Numbered from the stretch's first letter, positions 31,227-40,790 are shown. The stretch is DNA of 41,230 nt from Alphaproteobacteria bacterium MedPE-SWcel (GCA_001874255.1 MPDC01000032.1:1-41230), one strand, 5' to 3'. The notes: generated by a model not told the origin, from the sequence alone. Numbers and translations are program-made.

Positions 31227-33319
31227 ACGATCAACTCCGCGAAATTCTTCGCGATGGTCTCTGCCAGCTCCGCCGCCTCGGCATTCAGGGTCTCCAGCTC
31301 GTCATGGATTTCCTTAATCGCTTCTTCGAAATCGAAATCCTCATCATCCTCTTCGGGTGCCACGCCCACATAGCGGCCCGGTGTCAGGCTATAGTCGTTC
31401 TCGGCCAGCTCGGCCTGATCCACCAGCTTCACCAGCCGCTCGACATCACGCAGCCGCCCTTCGGGGAAGCGCGACAGCAGCCAGTCTGCCTGCCCCTCGA
31501 AATAACGGAAGCGTTTCAGCGTCCCGCTGGGCGTCAGGTGGATTTCCGGATCGCCTGTCAGCGCCACACGCGCCTCGGTAATCGCCGCCAGATGTTTCTT
31601 GCCGTCTGAAATGACCTTGCGCATGGCAGCCAAGGCTTTCTTGGCTGCGTCTTCATCGCTGATCGCCTCGACCTTGGCTTTCAGGGTCTCAGACGCTTTC
31701 TCCTGCCCCTTCTGGGCAAGCTTTGACAAGTGGTCGATTTCCTTGATCAAGGTCTTTGCCTGATCTGCCAGCGGCTGCATCGCCGTCCACGCCGCCGTCA
31801 GCGCGCCAATCGTGGCATCAGGCTGTACCAGCGCGGTGGCAGCCTCCCCATAGGCCTGTGCATCGGTGGTCAGCTTCTCGATCCCCGTTTTCAATTCGGT
31901 GGTGTCGGTTTGCGCGGTGAAATGGGTGCAAGCCTTGCCCAGGACATCGAGCAGCTCGGCAAAGTCGGTCTGCTGCGCCTCGTCCCGCGCGGTGGACAGA
32001 TAGTTCTGCACCAGCCCCGCAAAGCGGTCTTCCTGCCCACGGTAGAGCCAGACGATGGAAGTCAGGTTCTTTTCCTGTTCAGGGGAAAAGTCGCAGATCT
32101 TGCGCGTCACCTTGCGGAAAACCTGCCGCGCGTCCAGCATCAGTACTTTGTCGCGCAGATGCTCGGGCTTGCCCTTGTCCATAAACCAGATTTCGCAGGG
32201 CACGGTGCGCGTGTAGAAAAAGTTGCCCCGGATCGCGAGCATGACATCCATGTCGCCGGTCTTGACCATCGCCTCGCGGACCTTGGCCTCTTGCCCACCC
32301 GCCGAGGACGCCTGGGACGACATCACGATGCCGGCGCGGCCGGTGTCGGACAGGTAGGAATGGAAAAAGGACATCCAGACGTAGTTGCCGTTCGAGACCT
32401 TGCCTTTGTTGTTCACGCCGGGGAGGCCGAAGGAGAGGCGCTTGTCGTCCTTCATCTTCTCTGCGTCGATTTCGTCGACGTTGAAGGGCGGGTTGGCCAT
32501 AACGTAGTCGAAGGGGGCTTTGTTCTTGTGCGGGTCTTCGTAGTAGCTGATGGCCTTCTGGATGTCGCCTTCGAGCCCGTGGACCGCAAGGTTCATCTTG
32601 GCCAGGCGTAGGGTCGTCGGGTTCTTTTCCATTCCATAAAAGGTCAGGCGTTCGTTCGGGTTGGCCTTCATAGCCTCCACGAAGTGGGCAGACTGCACGA
32701 ACATGCCGCCAGAGCCGCAGGCCGGGTCGATGACTGTGCCGCTCGTGGGCTCGATGACATTCACGATGGTTTCAACTATGCTGATCGGCGTGAAAAATTC
32801 GCCGTTGTCGTGAGCCTTCTGGTCGGCAAACTGGGTCAGGAAGTATTCGTAGATGCGGCCAAAAACGTCGCCGTCTGCTTTGTGAAGTGCCGGGTCGTTG
32901 AAAATCCGCAGCACCTGTCGCAAGGCGTCTTCATCAAGCTCGGCATATTCCTGTTTCGGCAGGAGACCTTCCAAGGTGGTGTAGTCTTCCTCGATCGATT
33001 TCATCGCTGCGATGACGGCCGTAGACGCGGTTTCGCTTTCAGGAAGGCTCACCAGGTAATCGAACTGGGCGTTATCGCGCAGGAAAATGGACGAACGCGC
33101 TGAGAAATCTTCCTTGGTCAAAGCGCGGGTCTTGCCCCCGCGAGATGGCAGGGTCGGGATGATCTCGTCACGCACCTTGAGAAAGCGCGAATAGGCGTGG
33201 CGTAGGAAGATCAGGCCCATGACGGGCATGAAGTATTCGTTGCTGGCGAAGTTCGAGTTGGCCCGAAGGGAGTCCGCAGCGCCCCAAAGACGCTGTTCCA
33301 GTTTGCCGATATGCTCCAA
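31223..33319 (-). CDS. hsdM: Type I DNA methyltransferase subunit M (HsdM)
   Basis: This 698-residue adenine-N6 methyltransferase has an N-terminal HsdM helical domain, the SAM-binding motif VIDPACGSGGMFVQ and the catalytic NPPF in YVMANPPFNVDE. The C-terminal 250 residues or so are an extra helical region (QAKTLIKEIDHLSKLAQKGQ and following), longer than in EcoKI (529 residues) but seen in other type I M subunits. It is the first gene of the minus-strand hsdMSR operon, so the promoter should lie in 33320-33746. All motifs are intact. Confidence 0.95.
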   Translation of the reverse strand: MEHIGKLEQRLWGAADSLRANSNFASNEYFMPVMGLIFLRHAYSRFLKVRDEIIPTLPSRGGKTRALTKEDFSARSSIFLRDNAQFDYLVSLPESETASTAVIAAMKSIEEDYTTLEGLLPKQEYAELDEDALRQVLRIFNDPALHKADGDVFGRIYEYFLTQFADQKAHDNGEFFTPISIVETIVNVIEPTSGTVIDPACGSGGMFVQSAHFVEAMKANPNERLTFYGMEKNPTTLRLAKMNLAVHGLEGDIQKAISYYEDPHKNKAPFDYVMANPPFNVDEIDAEKMKDDKRLSFGLPGVNNKGKVSNGNYVWMSFFHSYLSDTGRAGIVMSSQASSAGGQEAKVREAMVKTGDMDVMLAIRGNFFYTRTVPCEIWFMDKGKPEHLRDKVLMLDARQVFRKVTRKICDFSPEQEKNLTSIVWLYRGQEDRFAGLVQNYLSTARDEAQQTDFAELLDVLGKACTHFTAQTDTTELKTGIEKLTTDAQAYGEAATALVQPDATIGALTAAWTAMQPLADQAKTLIKEIDHLSKLAQKGQEKASETLKAKVEAISDEDAAKKALAAMRKVISDGKKHLAAITEARVALTGDPEIHLTPSGTLKRFRYFEGQADWLLSRFPEGRLRDVERLVKLVDQAELAENDYSLTPGRYVGVAPEEDDEDFDFEEAIKEIHDELETLNAEAAELAETIAKNFAELIV

Positions 33320-33746
33320 GGTCTGCCTCGTCTTAAATGTATGATTTTCCCGTATCCTATCGAAACAAGCTGATGGCTGCCAGCCTGACGTTGCCAGCGT
33401 GGTCGCCTTTCATTTGTCGAGATTACACCTCACATTGCGATGTCAGGAGGAGCTGGAACAAGACAATGCAGCAATGGAGTTAAGTCGTGAATGTCTCTTT
33501 CGGGCCGGCGACAGACGCCCAAGTCACCCAAGGGCGTCCCACCAAAATTTTAGTACCCCGTCTTCTTCAACGCTACAACTTGAGGCCAGGGCGGCTTATT
33601 CAACCGATACCGGCTTCAGATCAAGAACTTGACTGACAAGCGCGAGGGAAGCGCGTCGGCCACTTTGCAAGGCCTCGAAGCAGCCGGTGAGATCGACGAG
33701 GCCATTCAATGCTACGCCGTTGCTTGCAATGCGGCCCATCGTGATC
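33320..33746. other. Non-coding region between hsdM and the reverse transcriptase gene
   Basis: About 430 bp upstream of hsdM and downstream of the RT, both on the minus strand. Short plus-strand frames here have no recognisable product. It should contain the hsdM promoter. Because some defence RTs use an adjacent non-coding RNA, this region and the 117 bp before the RT start are the only places for one; I see no large palindrome. Confidence 0.4.
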
Positions 33747-35297
33747 CTAAGAGAACTCAGCATACTTTCGGAAAAGCGAAAGCTCAGCTGGGTCGGGAAT
33801 AGCCTCAAGGCTTTCAGGATTGCCAACGACAATCTTCGCAACATCAAGTGCAGCTACGAGAGCGGGGTTGCTTATCCAGTCGTTGTTCCAAAGTTGAGCG
33901 GCTTTACCGTCGACGATCTGACAGATCGGCTCGGAGCTATCGAAATTCAGGGCAAAGCCTTTGGCTCTGGTAACCCGTTGCAACCAGATTTCCTGATGTC
34001 CGTTGTTAGGTATCCTTTGCATCTTCATCTGAACCTGCTTCCACAAATCAGGCCGTTTAGCCTCCGGGGCCAAGGCAATAAGTTTAGCAAGAATCCCGGA
34101 TAGGGCTGGAAATGTGCGTGGCGAGACGACGGCGATATCACAAACAATAGCGATTTGCACTCGCAGGTCCGCTGGCGCTTGTTTTATTCCAACCATCTTT
34201 TGAAATGCGGCATCCGCAAGCCGGTTAAGGGCACCTGAATTTGGATAACGGCGCGCAAATGCGTGCAAGCGCAAAAGCTGTTTTTGAATAGTCTTGGCCT
34301 GTGTGATATCCATGTCTTCAAGTTGGATACCAGCTAATTTTTCAGGCTTGATCGTCGCCTCGACAATGTTGGTGCTCTCTGAAGTTTTTGCGGCACCGAG
34401 TTGCATCCCGACCTCTCGCAAGCAGTCACTGATTATACGAACGATCTCAGCGCCGCGACGGTCACTTAGCGTAAATACGCTGTAGTCGTCGCGATATCTC
34501 AGGATGTGGAAATCTTTCTTTCCCTCCAGTTTCTCCGATATTCGATGATCAACATACCCCAAGACCAACTCAGCGATTAGGTCCATTAATACGGAACCCT
34601 GCGTAATCCCGTTTGTTTGCCCGTAGCGACCGTCCCGAATGTGCCGATCAATCTTGTTTCCCATGAGATTGTCAGACTGGTCGGCCTTGGCCTCGTCAAA
34701 CCCATGCAGTGCCCAAGGGATGCTATGGGTGTACAAAGAGCCATAGCAGTTCGTCACATCGGTTTTGAGAACATGCGTATATTCTAAAGATAGTTCGAGT
34801 GAACGCTGTTCATATCGAAGCCACCAGTTCAATATCTGGGCTTCATCATGACCATCACCGTTATCCGGCGCAACCAGGTGGCTGGTGCATTCCACTGAGT
34901 CGCAATGGAGTACTTTGAAACGGTCCTGAAGAAGCTTCCAGTTTGCTGGGTCGCAGATTGTCTGGAGAAGCGTGATGTAGATCGCGGGGTGGATCAGTTC
35001 AAAGGTTCTCCATCCGAAACGGCCATCTTTTGTGCTAATGATCTGGTAGTTGACACCAGATAGTTCAAACGTTCGCATGGGCTTTGGCTTTTGGAATGCG
35101 GTGTAGGACTGCCCTCCCAAGACTTGGTCAACGTCCTTCAAAAGCTGACCAAAGCTGATGTACGAAGGGAAATCAGATCGAAAGTAGCATTCTGGGCGTA
35201 GCAAGTAAGCTCTGGCATCGGCTGCATCTAAATCAATAATCCGAGGCATGGGTGCTTTTTCCACTTCGAGCATCTCTATTGTGGCACATTGTAACAC
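33747..35297 (-). CDS. Orphan reverse transcriptase, defence-associated (UG/Abi/DRT-like)
   Basis: The protein has up to 516 residues. RT motifs are in order: LKTDVTNCYGSLYTHSIPWAL (motif A, with the first catalytic Asp), YGQTNGITQGSVLMDLIAE (motif B; NGITQG rather than NGIPQG) and LRYRDDYSVFT (motif C with YRDD). A fully helical C-terminal region of about 180 residues follows, as in the abortive-infection and unknown-group RTs. No maturase (group II intron) or retron msr/msd pattern is visible. It lies between a type I RM operon and integrases in a defence island. The start may be ATG 35249 rather than 35297. The exact DRT class is not assignable by eye. Confidence 0.85.
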   Translation of the reverse strand: MLQCATIEMLEVEKAPMPRIIDLDAADARAYLLRPECYFRSDFPSYISFGQLLKDVDQVLGGQSYTAFQKPKPMRTFELSGVNYQIISTKDGRFGWRTFELIHPAIYITLLQTICDPANWKLLQDRFKVLHCDSVECTSHLVAPDNGDGHDEAQILNWWLRYEQRSLELSLEYTHVLKTDVTNCYGSLYTHSIPWALHGFDEAKADQSDNLMGNKIDRHIRDGRYGQTNGITQGSVLMDLIAELVLGYVDHRISEKLEGKKDFHILRYRDDYSVFTLSDRRGAEIVRIISDCLREVGMQLGAAKTSESTNIVEATIKPEKLAGIQLEDMDITQAKTIQKQLLRLHAFARRYPNSGALNRLADAAFQKMVGIKQAPADLRVQIAIVCDIAVVSPRTFPALSGILAKLIALAPEAKRPDLWKQVQMKMQRIPNNGHQEIWLQRVTRAKGFALNFDSSEPICQIVDGKAAQLWNNDWISNPALVAALDVAKIVVGNPESLEAIPDPAELSLFRKYAEFS

Positions 35298-35414
35298 ACG
35301 CCGCTTTCGATCCGAACTTAAAGTGCGTCAGGTCGAGGCGTCCAGCGGTTTACGCCTGCGGAGGCTGACTAACCTTGCACATTCCAAATAGGGTCGGTGG
35401 TCCCGGCAGAGAGG

Positions 35415-36653
35415 TCATTCCAGTAATTTGTCCATCACTTTTCCACATAACAGTCGATCAATCTTCTGGGAGATTTTGTTTTGGTATGCCAGGCTGTCGC
35501 AACGCGATAATGGCACCTTGGACAACTTAAGACCGCATCTCATATCATGATTCTTCCTCAGGAAGTTGTCGGGAACCTTCAGGCCCTTTACGACTTCGAG
35601 ATACGTATTTCTTAATACATGCCCTGTACGGCCCATCATCGTTTTTTCGCGGCATATGGTCGGTCGATCTTTATTTTGCGAGTTCGGAAACAAATATTTA
35701 CAGTCCGGGTGGGGTAAAACTGAGAATTCGCATGCCTCTGCGGCAAACCTTCTCAGTTGGTTTGAAAGCGGAAATTCGACGTCCTTGTCATTGGCAAAGG
35801 TACCAATAGGAAATCGGATTATTGCTTCTTCAAAGTGCACCCAGTCGCGCTGTATTCTGACAAGTGCTGAAGGCTTGAGGCCCGAGTACAGGTGAAAAAA
35901 GTGCATATTTTGACGTTGGACGCTATGAAGATTTTCAATATCGAGGCTCCATTGGTGCAATTTTGAAAACGGTATCTTATTCTCTAAAGAGAAATCATGT
36001 CCCTCGGCGGTAATGAAGTTTGCGATTTGCGTTGTATCTATACTTGGAAAACCTCCATCGTTCATCTGGAAAAGTACTTCCATAAGGCGGGCGCAAATTT
36101 TGGCTGAAGATGCGCCTTCGCGATCTTTGATGCTGTAAAGGAGTTGAATTGCATCACAGGTTAGTATTTTCTCCGGTTGCTTATTCTCCCACGGTCGAAA
36201 GTAATGCTCCACCCGTCGGAGGGTCAGGTTTCTATGAGATAGGCTTGAATTTTTATGTTTTTCTCTGATGGCTTCACTCGCCCATTCGGGGAACGAGACG
36301 AATGAGCGTTCAGGTTTTTTGTCAGGCACTGGATACTTGTGATGTTGGATTGTACGGCGAGCTTCTTTACGAGCAACACCCACACTTATTTCCGCATGAG
36401 TGCCCAGTGTGCGTCGAATTGAATGCCTGCGTCCATCTTTGGTTACATCCACTTGAATTTTGAAAGATTTTCTTGATCTCGAAACGGATAAGAAGAAGCC
36501 TTTCAACTCAATGTCTCTGATGATGAAGTCGCTACCTTTCCACCTGGAAGAAGCGACGAGCTTATCGGTTAGCTTAGCTTTCATTGAATTATCAACCTGA
36601 ATGTGCAATGATTTTGGTGAAATGGCTGCGTCAGGTTTCATCGTGGCACCCAA
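35415..36653 (-). CDS. Tyrosine recombinase paralogue, probably degenerate
   Basis: Up to 412 residues, of the same family as the next integrase; their N-terminal arm-binding regions align (MKAKLTDKLVASSRWKG against MKTRLTETLIKNTQWKG). The catalytic domain is recognisable, with a SGLKPSALVRIQ box and HVLRNTY. However, the first catalytic arginine, normally in SGLRR, is Lys-Pro, and the usual LLGH(K) box is poorly conserved. A tyrosine near the end (SLAYQNK) may be the nucleophile. It is either inactive, a regulator of the neighbouring integrase, or a diverged recombinase. By homology the true start may be ATG 36584. It lies about 85 bp downstream of the other integrase gene, or 14 bp using the earlier start. 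Confidence 0.75.
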   Translation of the reverse strand: MGATMKPDAAISPKSLHIQVDNSMKAKLTDKLVASSRWKGSDFIIRDIELKGFFLSVSRSRKSFKIQVDVTKDGRRHSIRRTLGTHAEISVGVARKEARRTIQHHKYPVPDKKPERSFVSFPEWASEAIREKHKNSSLSHRNLTLRRVEHYFRPWENKQPEKILTCDAIQLLYSIKDREGASSAKICARLMEVLFQMNDGGFPSIDTTQIANFITAEGHDFSLENKIPFSKLHQWSLDIENLHSVQRQNMHFFHLYSGLKPSALVRIQRDWVHFEEAIIRFPIGTFANDKDVEFPLSNQLRRFAAEACEFSVLPHPDCKYLFPNSQNKDRPTICREKTMMGRTGHVLRNTYLEVVKGLKVPDNFLRKNHDMRCGLKLSKVPLSRCDSLAYQNKISQKIDRLLCGKVMDKLLE

Positions 36654-36667
36654 CGCAGCGTTGCATT

Positions 36668-37858
36668 TCAGCCCTTCAACATGTGCTCGTCGATGAAACG
36701 AGAAATCAACTTTTGATCATGCAGGAGCTGTCCAAAGAGTTGTGGTTCGTCGATGTAGCGCCCGCGAATCCCTGCAATCTTGTGGCCCAAAAGAAGGTCA
36801 CCATTGCGGTCCGACACACCAGCCAAAGCTGCAATTGTGCGGTAAGTCCTCCGCGAAGTATGCCCTGTGCGGTGGTTGAGTGCTTTCTCATTCGCGGCTA
36901 CAATCGGTTTTACTTGGCCATCTTTTCCGACTGTTGGAAACAGCCATGGAGAACGAGGATACATACGTTTGCTGCAAGTCGATGTGTTTTTGAAAATTTG
37001 GATCAACTGATCCGAAACTGGCACCGAAAGATCTTCGCCGTTCTTCATCGCTCTTCCGGGTATGTTCATGCAGCTTTTGCGCTCGTCGAGCCAGTCGTGC
37101 TCAATCTTAGATGCGGTTGCCCTGCGAAGTCCTGAGTAAAGCATTGTCAGGTGAAAACCCCGACGGATAGGGTTTTTGATGATCTGCAAAGCTTCATACC
37201 AACTCGGAAGCTCTTCTAAGATCATAGTTCTTCCGTTCTTCGGCTTTGGGTTGTTATACTCAAAACCCTCGAATGGATTGTGGTCGATCGTTCCTGCCGG
37301 CGTTCGAGGACGAATGTAGCGATATGAGGACGAGAGAAGTTTTATCGCCTTGTCGGCAGTCACGGCACCATGGCACTTGGTCAGTTTCTTGTGGAGCTCG
37401 TAAGCTTTGTGAAGTTCATAGTCAGCTGCAGACTCACTATGGATCGCTTTCAGATAGCGAACTGAAATTTGACTGTAGCCTTCACAGGTGGCTGGGCGGC
37501 GGCCTTTTTCTTGCCGTGAAAGGATGAACAGATCCACCATCTTTTTTATGTTGTATTCGTAAGTTTCAGTTTTTTTGAAGGGGTCGGTCCCGGCTTTGAT
37601 CTGCGATAAATAGGTCGCGGCCTGAGTTCTCGCATCGCGCAGGGATATTTGTTCGACGCTCGCAAAGGCTTGGTTGACGCTTCTGACTTTTTTCTTCTGA
37701 CCTGGTGTGCCAACCCAGAGATCTGCTTTCACTTTGAAGGTTTTGGTGTGCTTGTTGATGGCGACATAGAACCCTGGCAAAGAAGCATCGACGAGCCTTA
37801 CTTCCTTGCCCTTCCACTGGGTGTTTTTAATGAGGGTTTCTGTTAAGCGTGTTTTCAT
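36668..37858 (-). CDS. Tyrosine recombinase (island integrase)
   Basis: This 396-residue integrase has an N-terminal arm-type DNA-binding domain (residues 1-85), a core-binding SAM-like domain (about 95-190) and a catalytic domain. Catalytic residues are visible as Arg in LYSGLRRATASKI, HxxR in GHTSRRTYRT, the LLGHK box and a tyrosine in RGRYIDE. ATG 37858 follows AGGA by about 11 bases; upstream in-frame codons lack a ribosome site. The gene lies 165 bp from the right attachment site in the tRNA 3' half and points into the island, the usual place for the gene that mediates integration into tRNA genes. Confidence 0.93.
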   Translation of the reverse strand: MKTRLTETLIKNTQWKGKEVRLVDASLPGFYVAINKHTKTFKVKADLWVGTPGQKKKVRSVNQAFASVEQISLRDARTQAATYLSQIKAGTDPFKKTETYEYNIKKMVDLFILSRQEKGRRPATCEGYSQISVRYLKAIHSESAADYELHKAYELHKKLTKCHGAVTADKAIKLLSSSYRYIRPRTPAGTIDHNPFEGFEYNNPKPKNGRTMILEELPSWYEALQIIKNPIRRGFHLTMLYSGLRRATASKIEHDWLDERKSCMNIPGRAMKNGEDLSVPVSDQLIQIFKNTSTCSKRMYPRSPWLFPTVGKDGQVKPIVAANEKALNHRTGHTSRRTYRTIAALAGVSDRNGDLLLGHKIAGIRGRYIDEPQLFGQLLHDQKLISRFIDEHMLKG

Positions 37859-38023
37859 GTTTTCGACTTTCCTAATGTTACGCTGCCGAACGGGACGAAG
37901 ACCGTTTTCTGACTGCGTGGTGCAATAGTGATATTGGCCAAAATCGATCAAGCGAAATGAAAATACTAGTAATTTCAATGCGTTATAGGGTGATATCGGG
38001 CAATATCGAAGTCGAAGCTACTA

Positions 38024-38069
38024 ACTTCTAATCGGGCTGTTGGGGGTTCGAGTCCTCCCGTGGGCGCCA
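38024..38069 (+). pseudogene. 3' half of the split tRNA-Arg(UCU) (attR)
   Basis: The segment starts with the 12 bp core ACTTCTAATCGG shared with 19315-19326. It continues with a variable loop, T-arm GGGGG/CCTCC around TTCGAGT, acceptor strand CGTGGGC and an encoded CCA at 38067-38069. Its acceptor strand pairs perfectly with GCCCACG of the distant 5' half, and the joined anticodon stem TCCGA/TCGGG pairs with one G-U. It therefore belongs to the tRNA cut by the island. It has no promoter or 5' half of its own here. Confidence 0.88.
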
Positions 38070-38219
38070 TTTCACTTTCTTGTTGCCAATGACGCATAAG
38101 TTTGCACGTTTTGGCGGTTTCCATGCACACCCCCTGTCAAGAGGCTTGGGTGCCGTGTCGAAGGTTTCTTCTAGCACACTGGGATAGAACGGTATTTCAG
38201 CATGACCCGTGGCTAGCGG

Positions 38220-40089
38220 TCACTTTCCCTCCTGAGATTTCAAGAGCGCCACAACCGGCTCAACTTCGTTTCGAAGATAGACCGGTCCGACATCCAAGCC
38301 GTTCGCTCGGAACGGCTGGACCCCCTCGCTCTGCAGAACGGCCCGGATCGTCCTCCAATGCGCACCGGTTTCGGCCGACAGCATCGTTGGTGTCGTATAG
38401 CTGGCCTCAAACGCAGCGATGTCGTCGCGGCTCATGCGCCACTCCCGACGCCTGGTCGTGGGATTCAAAACCAACATCGCAGGTGTGTAACCACCTTCGA
38501 TCAGAGCCAGGAATTGAACTTTCCCCCGAATACCCGCCGACCGAGCGAAGACCGCTGCGGTCATCTCTCCCTGGTTAGTCGATGGCTTGAGCGTCGGCGC
38601 GGCCTTCGCCTTGAACGCAGCAACTTCAGTGATTTCCACCACAAGCCCATGGTAACCGAACACATCAGAACGCTTGCCGAGGCGCAGAAAACCAGCCCTG
38701 ATAGCCGCAATGATCCCGCCAACAGGAAGGTCCAGCCGCTTGTGAACGAGTTGGATCGTCTCCCACCCTGGCTCCTCTGGGGCAACCGGCTGCGCATAGG
38801 CCTCCAACTCCTCAAGAAGAGCTTGGCCATCCGCAATCCGCCAAGGCGATTTGATCGTTGCAACGTTGGTCCTCGGGACGAGGACACCGTCTGCCTTCAA
38901 CCCGTTCAATTCGGCCAGCGTTGCGCCGATTGCCCGCCGCAGCGCAATTGGACCGACCAATGTCGGGATTTCATCAAGAATGTGCTGCCAGGCTTTCGCA
39001 TCAAAGGTCTTGCGGGCATCGGCACGCGCGTCACTGGGTTCAAACGCGCCCGCTTCTGTCAGGAAATCATCAAGAACAGTCGACCCGATGCCGGTTTCCT
39101 TAGATGCTGTTGTGAGGGAGTGGAGGCGCCGCTCGGACACGGTATGTCCGAGAAGGTTATCCCCTGGTGCCAAGGGCCATATTTTCAGACAATAGTCACG
39201 ATGGATCTCGACATAGACCGCAAAGGCATCGTCATCAAGATAACTGCCGCTGAGGTGTCGGAGGAGCGGGCCCAATTCGCCTTGGTTCACAATGTAGCCG
39301 CCGTCCTGCGATCGCATAAGGAGCTCCAGCGCCGCTCGGATCCCGTCAGGTCCTTGCGAGACAAAGCTGAAGCCCGCGGCCTTGGCGCGTCGATCGTCCG
39401 GAGCCTCGCCTTGTTTACGGAGCAAAGCTGCACCAATGAACTCGGAGATTGTGATCGCTGGAAACACCGGCTGTGAGGCCAGCCATGTTTTTGTCCGCGG
39501 AGATACCTTGCGAGAGACGTTTATCAAGCCAAAGGTCATAGTCGGTAGGTTCAACGCGCACGCAGTCGAATGATCCGGCTTGCAGGTCTGGCAGGATTTC
39601 CGCCAACCTCGCGCCAATATTATCCCGTTCGATGGGGCGCGCGTTTGACCATAAGGGAACCAGCGGTTGGTGGTGCTGGTGGCAAATATCCACACCTCTG
39701 CAGAGCCAGTCCCCGCGCAAGACAATGTGCCGCAATGGGTGAGGCTGATCGGCTGCATGCTCACGTAGGCAGTGTGGACAGCCCCGAATGATCGGGTTTC
39801 GTAGTGCGCGAGAGACGAAGACTTCGTTCCGAAACCGCATTCGGACGTCTCCGATGCGTTCACCTGTCCAAGAGAGCAGCTCGGCGAGTTGCATGGCCGA
39901 CAGCCCTGCGCGTTCTGAGAAAATCGCGACGGCTTCTTCGTCCTGCTCCAGGATACGCCGAAAGGTGGTCCCGAGATCGAGGGCGAAGTTGGCAGAGTCG
40001 GTTCCATTTAGGATTGCCATGCGCGAAAACAGCGACGGGAGGGTCTCACGGTCAACGGGCTCCAATGTAAGGGCAAGTTTCTGCAGCAA
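38220..40089 (-). pseudogene. tniQ: TniQ-like protein gene with a frameshift
   Basis: Two minus-strand frames together encode one TniQ-like protein of about 620 residues. The first part has the typical N-terminal ETLPSLFSRMAILNG and Cys/His zinc-type pairs (CPHCLREH, CRGVDICHQHH), and the second part carries the C-terminal helical DNA-binding-like region. The frame changes at a run of five A (T at 39488-39492): removing one A joins SADK to TWLASQPVFP cleanly. TTG 40089 is a likely start, with AGGAGG 5 bases before it. TniQ proteins help target Tn7- and Tn5053-type transposition. No tniA or tniB is present, so it is a remnant or an orphan, unless the shift is a sequencing error. Confidence 0.75.
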
Positions 40090-40224
40090 ATACACCTCCT
40101 GTGTGCTAAAACACCCCACGTGTTGCGATACGCGGCTCCATAGCCGTTTCGGGATCGGAAGCGAAGCCACCATTCGCTGCAAGCGCAGATCGAGAAGAGC
40201 CTGTCCGGCCCCTGCGCAATGACA

Positions 40225-40318
40225 GCCTGTCATCCACGTGTGGCAGACCACGGCATTTCGGCAAGCATGGGCGCAGGCGCTCCATCTGCGCCTGCGTCTG
40301 CCAGAACAAATCGCTCAT
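40225..40318 (-). pseudogene. IS5-family transposase, N-terminal fragment
   Basis: An ATG at 40318 opens the typical IS5 start MSDLFWQTQAQMERLRPCLP and continues to about HVDDR, after which similarity ends and unrelated residues follow in the same frame. It covers only about 31 residues. It is separate from the C-terminal fragment at 151-404 and may come from another copy. Confidence 0.7.
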
Positions 40319-40428
40319 GATGCAGGTCTTCAAAGCTGCCCCACATCCAGCTTGTCCTTCATTCTTTATTTTCGGAAGCTGTGATCTGGGTTCCTGAACG
40401 CGTTCCGCAACATCGAAATCGTCTGAGT

Positions 40429-40680
40429 TCAGTCCAGCGCCTCTCTTAGTGCGCCCTGCAAGCGTGCCGTCAGTTCAGTGCCCTGATTGTGAATTCGCTC
40501 ATCATAATATACACGATGGATGTTGAACGAGGCGGCACTCGCCACCAATGGCGAAATAGCCGCAATGTCCAGGTAGTCACCTCCAACCTTGACATTAATC
40601 TGCTGGGCATCGCCCTTTTCAAATTTTGGTTTGTAGATGGGTCGAGTGTAGATGTCGTGATAGCATCCCTTCAAGTGTGA
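40429..40680 (-). pseudogene. C-terminal fragment of an unrecognised protein, cut by an IS21-type end
   Basis: The frame ends in TGA at 40429-40431 and enters IS sequence at about 40680-40692, so its N-terminus is missing. The 80 or so residues include KVGGDYLDIAAISPLVASAAS and an amphipathic C-terminal helix. I do not recognise the family. It was probably interrupted by the adjacent IS21-type element. Confidence 0.4.
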
Positions 40681-40790
40681 ACCGGCATGCAAGATTGACC
40701 CCTGTATTGGGGTAATCGGCGTCCAAAAGTGACCCCCCTGATATTTCTGTTCAGAACTTTCCTCGACGGATTTGAGGGAGCGAGTTGGGG

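Larger units (their letters stand above)
19315..38035. mobile_element. 18.7 kb integrative defence island inserted in tRNA-Arg(UCU)
   Basis: The boundaries are the two copies of ACTTCTAATCGG in the two halves of the same tRNA gene. The interior has a replacement tRNA-Arg, two unknown genes, an excisionase-like protein, a Gabija pair, a type I restriction-modification operon, a reverse transcriptase and two tyrosine recombinases at the right end. This is the layout of an integrase-driven genomic island with defence cargo. I see no conjugation or replication genes, so it would depend on its own integrases and on other elements for transfer. Confidence 0.85.

Noticed and set aside
33747-35297. 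Retron or group II intron as identity of the reverse transcriptase
   Set aside because: There is no maturase or HNH domain, no intron-like RNA ends, and no visible msr/msd inverted repeats in the short flanks.
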